Below are positions 10,125 to 19,525 of a DNA stretch of 64,000 bases, piece by piece. Below the pieces are notes generated by a model, which ran no database searches, had not been told where the DNA came from, and was given only the letters and a program-made list of their open reading frames with translations. Made by a program: the position numbers and the translations under genes. How positions within the stretch are numbered: position 1 is the stretch's first letter; every line of letters starts with the position of its first letter. Source of the DNA: Platycnemis pennipes (lineage: Eukaryota; Arthropoda; Insecta; Odonata; Platycnemididae); assembly GCA_933228895.1 (NCBI GenBank), contig OW121856.1:19485805-19549804 (forward strand). Reading direction: 5' to 3'.

Positions 10125-11175
10125 ACAATACACTGCGAGCCACCACGAGGGAGTGTGGCAGGGGGTGAAGATCATCAAACATGCACTACTTGCATGCAAA
10201 TTGGAGCTATAACGCTACTAATACATGGAGAGATGTTAGATATAAGAATCACGTGCAAATAAGTGGTAAATAACAACACATCAATAGACAGAAGCATTAT
10301 CCTAAATATGTTTATCGTCATTTCCCTATGGTGCATGTGTTAGCAATCACACGCATCATGCACTTCAGACTACTGTAACAATTTTTACCTACCTTGCCTT
10401 TGCTATTCTGCCTATTGCGCTCTCTTATGGTACGCGGAAAAATGACTTTTAAGTTATCGGCAATGATTTTTAAGTTATCGGCACTGCAATCTATCTCCCT
10501 AATCTTGTCTATCTAATCAAACCTAGCATAATACGCAGGGGTTCCTAATATATATTTAAAGTCATCTGTTAACAAATCAACTTCGAATTTACTTAAAAGG
10601 TTTAACCCAAATCTTAACCTGCGTTCTGATCCTAATTCCCATCCTAGTTCTTCTATTAAACTCGTAACACTTATGCAATTATCATAACGGCCTTCAACAA
10701 ATGTAGCTGCTCTCCTTTGCACTCGCTCTAATTCCTTTATCATACCTTCCTCGCACTGGCCCCATACACTAGCGGCATATTCTAAATGAGGCCCTATAGT
10801 TTAAAATAGCTTATTTCTCGTACTCTCTCATAGTATTTTCCTGGAAACCTTTTTCGAATCCTAATCTAAGGTTTGCTACACTGCTTACTTCCCTGATGTG
10901 CTTCCCCATGACATGTCTTCAGTGATTATAACGCCTAAGTATTTAACATATTGTAAGCTAGATATTTTCATTTCTTTGATGCAATGATTGTTCCGGGGAA
11001 AGCTATTCTCTTTCCAAAAATTCATTATCGCCCATTTCTTCAACTTTATTTCCAGCTGCCAAGTAGCACACCAATCATTAATCGCATGTGAATACTTCGC
11101 TAAAGATTGACTGTCATTCTCACTCCTAATTTCCGTATACACTACTGCATCATAGCCAAGAAAAATTATCTTGCT
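10125..11175 (-). mobile_element. LINE-A copy, one of the longest in the window (about 1.05 kb)
   Basis: Read on the minus strand from 11175: a degraded RT catalytic motif ('FLGYDAVVYTEIRSEND', where a YADD/FADD-type motif is expected), the thumb region 'HAINDWCATWQLEIKLKK', 'VKYLGVIITEDMSWG', then 'ELERVQRRAATFVEGRYDN', 'GSERRLRFGLNLLSKFE' and 'LGTPAYYARFD'. The 3' UTR and the hairpin follow at about 10175-10128. This is the usual domain order of a CR1/jockey-type polyprotein. Loss of the catalytic aspartate pair and several frameshifts show it is inactive. 5' truncation falls just upstream of RT motif C. Confidence 0.75.
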
Positions 11176-11744
11176 ATATTTAGCTACTGTTCACATTAAC
11201 GGCCGCTGAATGAAACTGGAGGGGCAAAGAGAGCGGGTGGCGCCTCTCCCTGGCGCCGCCTCCTCCAACATCCAATGGCGCCAGCTGAAACCTTAAAATC
11301 GCAGCACGGCGCTCTCGTGGAGGAAACGTACATCCTCCCTCAAGTGGAACCGCAAACTCTTGAATCATTCTTCCGCGATTCGAGCCCACGAGTGAAGACT
11401 CCGTGGAAACACGTGAACATATATGAGAGAGGAAGGTTGACGGAGATGACGAGCGGGAGGTTTTTATTCGCGATTCAGCGAACATATCTACATGAACAAA
11501 ATTTCGGCGCGTCGAGGGCGAGATTTGGAAAATTGATAGTACTCAGCGAGTTCCCAACAGTTTTGACGCATATGAGGGAAATTGGTCACAACAAGGGATG
11601 GGCGCTAATGTGGCAGCTACTTTTTTCAGTAGCTACAGCGCGCGACAATTTTTTTGAAGTGGCTGTTAATTTAGCAGCTGAAGAAATTTCAGTGCTTTGC
11701 AGCTGTTCTCAGCAGCTACTTTTTTTCAACATAATACATAAATA
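11176..11744. other. No gene seen; short direct repeat
   Basis: The frame from 11275 runs into LINE-B by chance; its first approximately 155 codons match nothing I know. A direct repeat of CAGCTACTTTTTT-like sequence occurs at 11614-11626 and 11714-11726, with related CAGCTG words between, perhaps a small old element. 11220-11290 is GC-rich. Confidence 0.3.
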
Positions 11745-12890
11745 CATTAATATTTTAGTAAAGCAGAGGTTGAGAAACCAGGTAAAGAACTGTAAAAACT
11801 ACCCGGGTGCAGATATCGACAGTGACTACAACTTAGTGATGATGAAATGCCACATAAAACTCAAGAAACTGAAGAAATAAATGAAGAACGTATGGCAAGT
11901 AGAGAAACTAAAGGAACCTAAACGACGGCTGGCCTTTCAGATGGCAGTGGAATGCAAAATAGAAGAGGATTTGACTGTGAAATCAGTGGAAAAGAGATGG
12001 GATAACATCAAAATCGGGATACAGAAAACAGCAAAAGAAGTTCTGGGGAGAAGAAAAATTGTCAAGAAGAAGCCATGGATTTCAGAAGAAGTATTAGAAT
12101 TGATTGGAGAGAGAAGAAAATATAAAAATGAAGCTGAAGAAATGCAACTCCGCTACAAAAGAATCAGGAATGAAATAAATTGTAAAACGAGAAAAGCAAG
12201 GGAAATGTGGATTAAGGATCTATGCATAGATGTACAAAACAACCTCACAAAATGAAAGTGGAACAAAATGTGGAAGTTGCCTAAAGGATGGTGAGAAATC
12301 ACTTCAAGGAACGGGATGCAAGATGAAACAACAACAGGGACAAGAATGGAAAACTCTTGATTGAACATTAGGATAAAATGAAGAGATGGACGGAATACTT
12401 GGAATAGTTGTACAATGGAAGCTATCTTAGAGCGGAAGTAATCCAAGAGGAAAATGAAGTCGATAAGGATGAATTGGGAGCCTCAATTTTAAGATCAGAA
12501 TTTGACGCAGCTGTAAGGGATCCAAGGCTAAATAAGTCTTCGAAAATGGATGATATTCCTGCCAAACTAATTAAAACGCCGGAGAGAATACATTTTGCTC
12601 AGCTGTACAAAACCATCTGCGACATATAGACATATACTCTACAGGAGAGATACCCACGGACTTTGAGAAGAACATAATCATCCCTATTGCCAAAAAAAAA
12701 AAGGGCTGAGAACTGTGAATATTTTAGGACCATAAGCCTGACGACACATGTCTCGAAGATATTGACCAGAATCATCTATAGAAGAATAGAGCGAAAAGCG
12801 GAGGAGTTCCTGGATGAGGACCAATTCGGGTTCAGAAGAAACAAGGGCACAAGAGAAGCAATTTTGGCCTTCAGACTACTTATATAACAT
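11745..12890 (+). mobile_element. LINE-B (RTE-like) copy, endonuclease end to RT fingers
   Basis: The translation starts with the end of the AP-like endonuclease ('GADIDSDYNLVMMK'). The connector is 'VKSVEKRWDNIKIGI', 'KKKPWISEEVLELIGERRKY' and 'RKAREMWIKDLC'. The RT fingers are 'TISLTTHVSKILTRIIYRRI' and 'EDQFGFRRNKGTREAILAF'. A stop at 11878-11880 and frameshifts around 12255-12420 and 12630-12700 break it. The catalytic SDH is SDY here (11821-11829). At 12888 it is interrupted by a minus-strand LINE-A1. About 30 bp of B seem to resume at 13325 (matching the 'MDKNKPT' stretch of the copy at 45280-47535). Confidence 0.75.
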
Positions 12891-13324
12891 CTACATCTAC
12901 ATAATACCCTGCAAGCCACCATAAAGGTGTGTGGCAGGGGGTGAACTCTCACCAAAAATGCACTACATATCATGCATAAAAAAGGGAAAAGGATTAGTAA
13001 ATGTATAGGCACTGTTCAAAACTACGCTATTTAAAAAAGATAAAAATAGCAAAACATGCATGCAAAAACATGCCGTTAGTTGGGTTAGCCATAAGTCCTT
13101 ATACCAACATGCAGCTACCAATGTTATCCATTGCTACATTCGTACTGGATATATTTACCGTTATTCATATCCCTAATAGTACGAGGAAAAAAGAACATTT
13201 TGAATCTGTCAGTTCGGCAATCTATTTTTCTAATTTTGTGATTATGGTCCAGTCTACCATAGTAAGTTGGGGTCCGCAAAATATTTTTATCATCATCACT
13301 GAAAATATGGTCTTGGAATTTAGT
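12888..13324 (-). mobile_element. LINE-A1 3' copy inserted in LINE-B
   Basis: The minus strand carries the C-terminal frame 'TPTYYGRLDHNHKIRKIDCRTDRFKM' broken into pieces, the full A1 3' UTR, the hairpin (about 12902-12945) and an ACATCTACATCTACAT tail. LINE-B sequence flanks both sides, with a CTTAT word on each, which may be a short target duplication. The insertion is therefore younger than the B copy. Confidence 0.7.
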
Positions 13325-13364
13325 CGTCTTATCAAGAATAGAGAAGAATCTACCGACGTTTTCT

Positions 13365-13515
13365 ATCACTTTATGGAAATATGTTAGATAACAGAGTCAT
13401 GAGCACCTAGACAGTATCCTAACAGTAATTGAGCAATTATTGGTTATAATGGCCATTATATAAATATATTTATCTTTATTTGCACATCATGCATGGGTTA
13501 GTAATTGTAACATTT
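13365..13515 (-). mobile_element. LINE-A2 3' UTR fragment
   Basis: ATGGAAATATGTTAGATAA, TTATTGGTTATAAT and CATCATGCATGGGTTAGTAA follow the minus-strand order of the A2 3' UTR seen at 1860-1985 and 14850-15000. The hairpin end is missing. Confidence 0.45.
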
Positions 13516-14751
13516 CATGTTTTTATTTCACGAAAAGATACAACATATTTACACGAATTATAAAGACTGAAATATTTCGCGGGCAAAGCGATTGGCATTT
13601 CTATAACACTGCATCAATATAATGAAATCTCTTAATGTCAGCTGGCAGTGATAACACACATCATGGGATTAAAACATACTTTTCCTGAAGCAATCTCTAT
13701 TTTAATATCCATTTGAATTACTCATAGGGCAAAATATGAAACAAAGAAGAAATCGACACTTTTGTAATGCGATTTCACGATTAGGTTCCTCATATACCAA
13801 AGGATTTTTTCAGTGGATCGCAGTTAACGCGCTGTTTCTCAATGGTCGCCATTATCGGCAGGACGAAATGTGTACGGAGATAGCACCATCTCGGTCGATT
13901 ATGAAAGGATTTTGAGATGGCCGTGCACAACTGGATTGCGGTCAATACTGATCATCTCCCTCGTGTCCCCCCTGACCACTTTTCGTACCGCGAGGGACGA
14001 ATCTAATTTATGGAATCATGAAGCGATGTGATACACACACACTACCAAGGACTGTGGGGCGAGATTGAAGACGCTTGGCCCACCGGCCGAACGAATCCTC
14101 TCTTCCCGCCAGAATTCTCCCCCTGCGCGCCTTCCCATCCCCCTCCTACCCACAATCCCCTTCGTCTTCCCGATTCACAATGCGCGCTGGTCCTTCCTCA
14201 CACAGCGAAGACCGTTACTCTTCACCTCCTGATATACGGCTTGCCTCCCCTTCCGTCCCTGCTCACTACCGCAAATACTACAACCAACCACTACTCCACT
14301 ACCACCCCTCCCCCCCTCCTAGCCATTCAACCCCCAACTCTCCCCTGCTGCTTTCCACAACAATGGTCCGAATTCCGTTATATAAGGGGTCCTGGGGGGT
14401 GGGGGAGGGGAGGGTCTCAAAGGTTTTGCATTCGAGGGAGGGAAGGGGGCAGGCCAGACTTCCAATTCCGCTTTCAGGGTGTGCGCTATGGCGACTGCCA
14501 GGGTCCGGATTCCCTCAGAGCAGGTTCGGTGAGCCTCGAGGGCCGATGTGGCAGGGGACGTGAGAATTGCATCCCTCGGAAAGGGACCAGGGGGGGCCCG
14601 CAACCCCCCGGGATCTCCTATCCCGCCGGCCCTCGGACCGCAGAGCGAATGTATGCCGTCTCCGAATCAGAAGGCTTTTTTTATGCTTCCATTAGAAATT
14701 TGATCAGCAAGCATGAAAAACCGTAATTTTGTCGCAGAATCTTTACGACTG
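13516..14751. other. No gene seen; GC-rich island at about 14030-14680
   Basis: The island holds pyrimidine-rich (14130-14350) and G-rich (14385-14460, 14580-14610) blocks. The overlapping long frames on both strands translate to proline-, serine- and arginine-rich sequence with no domain. It resembles the other GC-rich islands near 4.8, 20.3, 49.2 and 61.4 kb. It could be a promoter-type island of a gene outside the window or unrecognised repeat. Confidence 0.3.
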
Positions 14752-15460
14752 AAAATATACAAACCACAACGAGGGTGTGCGGCAGGAGGTAACGATCACG
14801 TAACATGCACTACTTATACGCAACTAAAATCTACAATGCTACAATTTCATGGAAACATGATACATAACAAGAGTCCCCTGCAACTAATTATTTAGTATCT
14901 GAATGGTAAAGAAGTGATTACTGGCTAGAAAGTTATTTCTCTACATATTTATCTGTGTTTCCATAAAAAGCATGGATTAGTAATGTTGAGCATGCATCAT
15001 GCACTGCAGTCTTCTCTAACAATATTTCACTTACCTATTCTTTTTCTATGCTGCCTATTATGTTCTCTCATGGCACGTGGGAAAAACATTCATTTGAATT
15101 TATCGGTGTGGCAATCTATATCTCTAATCTTGTTTGTCTGATCCAGTCCAGCATAATACGCAAAGGTTCTTAGTATACATCTAAAATTTTCAGTTTGTTC
15201 TTCCTATCCGTTTTAAATTTCAGCTAAAGATTTAATCGGTATTTTACCATACAATCTGATAATGGTTCACATCCTAATTCCTCCGATAATTTTGATACTC
15301 TACTAAACCTATCGTAACACCGTTTAACACGCCTAGCTGTTTTATGCTGCACACTGTGCAGTTCTTTGATCAAACCTAATTCATTGGTATCCCATACACT
15401 GGCTGCATATTCTAATTGAAGAGTAACAATAAAATAGCAAACAAAGGACGCCGGTAACTT
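14752..15460 (-). mobile_element. LINE-A2 copy, 5'-truncated
   Basis: On the minus strand: 'LQLEYAASVWDTNELGLIKEL', 'SVQHKTARRVKRCYDRFSRVS', 'KLSEELGCEPLSD', then a decayed 'REIDC' block, the 3' UTR and a mutated hairpin near 14795-14765. The frame is open for about 120 codons across the RT thumb/C-terminal region, but the tail is eroded. The 5' boundary is near 15460, where homology to other A copies stops. Confidence 0.7.
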
Positions 15461-17939
15461 TCTTTGAACGAGTAATAATACGAAGATGGTGAATTTTTGT
15501 CCATTTAAATAGTTCAAAACTTTTTGAATCGTGTTGAACAGGGTCATTTGGTCCCGGTACTCTCTTGCTGCGAGGGTCTGGTCGCGAATGTGGTTCAAAG
15601 CCGAGCAAGGCTTGCATAGCAGAATAGGTACCCAAACTTTTTATACTTAATTGTATTGGCAGATCGGTAGTCATCACATTTCACCTTCGCATACTTGTTA
15701 CACGTTAGGAGTACGCGCTGATTGTTTCCCAGTCTAATGAAGGAAGTCCTCTTTTAACTCCGAGAGCATGTATCGGTCGGACTCAAATCTTTCCAACAGG
15801 ATACCCTCAATATTATGGTCGTTCCCAAAGAAGGGCGAGGATTATGAGAACGTTTCGATTTGGGCTGATTCATCCCTCGGATGCTAATTACACCCTATCA
15901 CCCTCCCCTACAGGCACAAAAGCACTTTTCCCCTCGCACGAGAAGGGCTCTTTTCACAAGAAGGGTTCGGGAAGCGACGCACCTGGCGATGACCCCAGAG
16001 AGCTCCAGAGCCTCTCGGGAAAGACAGGATTCCCAGGGCCCAGCCCTTTCGACCAGAAATTCAAAAGTGATCGGCGCGTAAAACGATTTCCTCACTTTTT
16101 CTTCTCTCTTGTACCCTTTGACCGTCTGTTGCATTAATTCCCTCTTGGAATCAAATGATATACACGTTAGAGATGCGTGGTCATCCTCGGTATACTTAGA
16201 TGAAGGAGTGGATCATGAAATTTTATTTATTTGGTCAATTAAGACCCTTATTAACGGCAAAATACGAAGGCTACAGGCTAAATATACATATTCCTAAGCA
16301 AGGGATCTATTTGTAAATTTAAAACCCAGTGAGTTAACCATATCAAACAAAAAGTAAAAAACAAAACAAACAATACATATCATGCATTAAGAGGTTTAGT
16401 AATTATATTCTAATCTAAACTTCACAATTAAAAAAGAAGAAAATAACAAAGCAGCCATGCTAAAACATACTATTAGGTCGGTTACCTTAGTTCTTACACC
16501 ATAACTATCTTTACTATTCATTGATTCAAAATTAATATAATAAAAGATTAACGACGGCAAGAAAGGAAAAACTATATTTACTGAAGGAGCAGTGTTCACG
16601 AAAGGGGCTCTTGACAAAATCGAGTGCACAATGATTCCCTCAAAGCCTAGAGTGATATTAGTGATAAACTTAAGGTTTCCTGGACCGTTATTCGAACCAC
16701 GGACCTTTGGCTAGCCGGTCCACGCTTCTACCCAGGATTTCTAATCCTAAAAGCAATTTAAGGGGTATATAGAGGAGCTGGGTGCAATTCCCTTTTACGG
16801 TCAATCAAAGATGACACCCCTAAGGTGGGATTGGGCTTGAAAGAAGTCACTGTCCGCGTGCATAGATCCTATAAATTACGCCAAAGGGCAGGAAAAGTTT
16901 TTACCTGCCAATGTGAACGGTAGAGAAAAAAATTTACAATCAAAGTACTTTTGATGGAGTTCCGCAATACGTTGCTATACGGTGAGAAAAACATAATAAA
17001 AAATACTTGGTGTTTTTATCCTTGACGATTGTGCTTTAGTTGTCAAAATCAATTGTATTTTATTAAAAGTACTATGAAACTATAGGTATTTTTCTTCATT
17101 GCGTCAAATTAATTTTGTTTCAAATCATCTGTCACCGACAGAGGATATCTTCAGCCTTTCTCGCAGCTTAAAGGAATAGATTTCTTTCAGGCATAATTGC
17201 GATATTTTAATGAATATTCGATATTAACCGATTAGAAAGCCACAGTGACATAAGTGACACCGGAGAGAAGACGAATCTGGTAAATGTCAACGAAAATCGT
17301 ACATTTTCAAAGTTTAATGTTAAATGCACGTCCACTGAAAAATAGGAAAGAATGTTTGCTATCCAATGAATAGAGAAAAAGAACGAAATCGCTAGCCACC
17401 ATGTATTTGAATGAATGGTAATATAAATCAAAGCAATATGAAGGATGAGAATCGCAGATGAACCAATGTGGATGTGTAATTACCTCCTGAAATAGAATTT
17501 GAGGCTTTACAAATATGAATATAATTTTTATGGGCATTTTCCTTGCTAAATAAAAACACTATGGGCCGGTTTCATCTGAATATTCATAACAATTTTTTGA
17601 TGTTTTTATCTAGTTTGGGTTGCGGCCCATCCACCGTTTTCGCTCTTGACCTCTCGCCAGCATGAGTACTTGAGTGCTCTAATGACGACGTAATTTTACT
17701 AATTTTCAGCAGGTTATTAAGAGTATTAGTCCCTGAATGACAAAATAGGAGGATCTTCAAGTGCTTACAAAACATAAAATTCAAAATGTGGTTTCATTCC
17801 TCGAGCAAAAAATATTTGCGTTCCTATCGATCCCGAGGCTGTGAACTTGGACCAATTCTAAGGTTATGAAGAAGCCTTCCAACTTATCCACATTCTCATC
17901 TACTTATATACTTATCCCGATAGTACTGAAAGCCATTAA
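15461..17939. other. No gene seen; long spacer
   Basis: 15840-16080 is moderately GC-rich with a chance frame. 16300-17900 is AT-rich. Only the tRNA-like patch at 16684-16745 stands out. No conserved protein block was seen in any frame. Confidence 0.3.
16684..16745 (-). mobile_element. tRNA-like SINE head (remnant)
   Basis: The minus strand reads GGTAGAAGCGTGGACCGGCT, then GTGGTTCGAATAAC at 16700-16687, which resembles a pol III B box (GGTTCGANNCC) with a changed end. A tRNA fold is not complete, so it is more likely a decayed tRNA-derived SINE than a gene. No body homology to the other SINEs here was found. Confidence 0.35.
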
Positions 17940-18475
17940 AAAGGATGAATTACACCAATTAAGTATAGCAAACGTGAGGATTGAGCCACAAACCTTATTG
18001 TGAGGAGGTTAAAAACCTAGGAGTAATCATGGACGAAAGTCTTTCCTGGTCATCTCATGTAACTAAGATATGAAAAACATTAAATAAGTCATTATTCCCT
18101 CTTCTCAGATTGAAACACTTCATTCTTGCCTCTCTAAAAAAAAACAATTACTATCCGCCTTAATTCTACCCCACTTTGACTACGCTGATGTAGTGTATGA
18201 AGATCTATCTCAGGAACTCTCATCAAAACTTCAACGCTCTTTCAACGCCTGTATCCGATTCGATTTCAATCTACAAATATCTGATCATGCAACAAATTTC
18301 ATAAATAGTCTCTCCTGGTTGAAACCCAGTTCTCGACGTCTGTTTCATGCGCTTTCCTTACTGTATTCAGTTTTACACACTAAAATGCCGAAGTACCTCA
18401 CAGACGACTTTCAGAAACTCATCAAAGTTCCAGGATCGAACACAAGAGGGAATCGAACAACTTTTATATGTATAA
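17940..18475 (+). mobile_element. LINE-C1 (jockey-like) RT C-terminal fragment
   Basis: The translation in shifting frames gives 'EEVKNLGVIMDESLSWSSHV', 'LILPHFDYADVVYEDLS', 'LQRSFNACIRFDFNL' and 'SWLKPSSRRLFHALSLLYSV'. This is the classic region downstream of the RT catalytic motif in jockey/CR1-group LINEs ('LGV..D..L.W..H', 'P..DY.DVVY', 'LQ...NACVRF'). It differs clearly from family A. A frame of about 95 codons (18193-18475) is intact. An AATAAA at 18579-18584 may be a former polyadenylation signal. No second copy is in the window. Confidence 0.7.
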
Positions 18476-18522
18476 ATATATTTAGAGTGTTTAGAGCAAC
18501 TTTTATATGTATAAATATATTT
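18458..18522 (+). repeat. 26-bp direct repeat, period 39
   Basis: CAACTTTTATATGTATAAAT plus ATATTT occurs at 18458-18483 and again at 18497-18522 with no mismatch, separated by 13 bp. It lies at the 3' edge of LINE-C1. A recent local duplication or replication slippage is likely. Confidence 0.7.
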
Positions 18523-18927
18523 CATGTATTGAGGAGGGGTTAGATCGAAGAGGTGACCTTTAGTCTCAAACTCGCCCCAATAAAGATGCTTATCTATATA
18601 GGTATCCATATCCACATGGTGGTGATATGAGCTATTAAAATAGATATTGACACATAAAATGACTCATTTAGCGATTAGATATTGGGGAACTCACTGGGAA
18701 AAATCACTGCAAATTCCCTATCAAATGAATGATTACAGTAATGAAAAATGGTAGGATTTGAATTGGCTACTCTAAACAAGCATAATATCATTCATATCAT
18801 GTCTGTCGCAGCTCCATCAGAGACATTATTACTCCAGTAGTAGTTACTCTGAGAAAGTACCTAACGTACAAATAAGATCATTTGTGCCACGTGGGCCATT
18901 AGTAGCAGAAGAAATTTATAAGTATCG

Positions 18928-18990
18928 GAGTATGGATGGGACCCTCCCTGCCACACACCCTAGAGTTGTCTTGCAGGGTAGGCAGTAGGT
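18928..18990 (+). mobile_element. LINE-A tail fragment
   Basis: CCCTCCCTGCCACACACCCT ... CTTGCAGGGTAGGCAGTAGG preserves the terminal hairpin with a changed loop. The hexamer tail is not kept. No LINE-A coding sequence precedes it. Confidence 0.55.
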
Positions 18991-19009
18991 ATTAATAGGG
19001 TTTGATAGA

Positions 19010-19232
19010 CACCCGATGTCGGCATTAGCCAGCTCTTAATGAAAGCAATAAGGGGTCCATAGAATAACTGATCCATACAACGGACATAGTACTGAACTCG
19101 AATTCACTCCACAAGGTGCCCACGTGGGAACCGGTATAACGATGTAAAATCGCATATGGGATTCGAACCTGGACCATCGGTACGAGAGGTCAGTACCCTA
19201 ACCACCTCACCAACCCCTACTCATACAGATTT
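19010..19232 (-). mobile_element. SINE-1, tRNA-derived, with body
   Basis: On the minus strand a tRNA-like head (GGTTGGTGAGGTGGTTAGGG, A-box region 19214-19201; perfect B box GGTTCGAATCC at 19169-19159) is followed by a body containing GAATTCGAGTTCAGTACT, a GGACCCCTTATTGC stretch and GAGCTGGCTAATGCCGAC. The body recurs, without the head, at 28150-28245 and 39010-39116, which shows a dispersed family. Pol III transcription is inferred from the boxes. Confidence 0.65.
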
Positions 19233-19309
19233 TATACCCAAAATATACAAATATGATATAATTAGCAGAATATAATTCTCTGAATTTTCTAAAATGTGTA
19301 ATGCATTTT

Positions 19310-19525
19310 TAAAATACTTTTTAAGTATTTCTTTGCATGCTGGATAAAAAGTAGAACTGGTAGTATGTATCCAGCATGATATCACTAGAAATATCTTCTT
19401 GCGTACGAAGTATAAGTAACCTTTAATGAATGCACGTAGTGCGTGTGTGATGACATCTCACCCCCTGCCACACACGTCTTAGGTGGCTTGTAGGGTAGTC
19501 AGTAGATATAGATACAGATAACGTT
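19310..19525 (+). mobile_element. LINE-A relative, 3' UTR and tail (diverged type)
   Basis: The hairpin (about 19460-19498: CCCTGCCACACACG ... GGCTTGTAGGG) and an AGTAGATATAGATACAGATA tail are present. The UTR differs from A1 and A2 and shares TTCTTTGCATGCTGG with 62770-62784, which follows an A-like coding end. This points to a third subfamily, A3. Confidence 0.5.

Noticed and set aside
9640..10212. Open frame of 190 codons
   Set aside because: Pyrimidine-rich composition at the start, and it ends inside a minus-strand LINE-A tail, so it is not a natural coding sequence.
11275..11880. Single 201-codon gene ending at 11880
   Set aside because: Only the last approximately 45 codons are LINE-B endonuclease. 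The upstream part is unrelated chance frame, and LINE-B continues past the stop.
14028..14726. Open frame of 232 codons in a GC-rich island, possible host gene
   Set aside because: Overlapping frames on the same and opposite strand are also open, the translation is proline/serine/arginine-rich without a domain, and the composition explains it.
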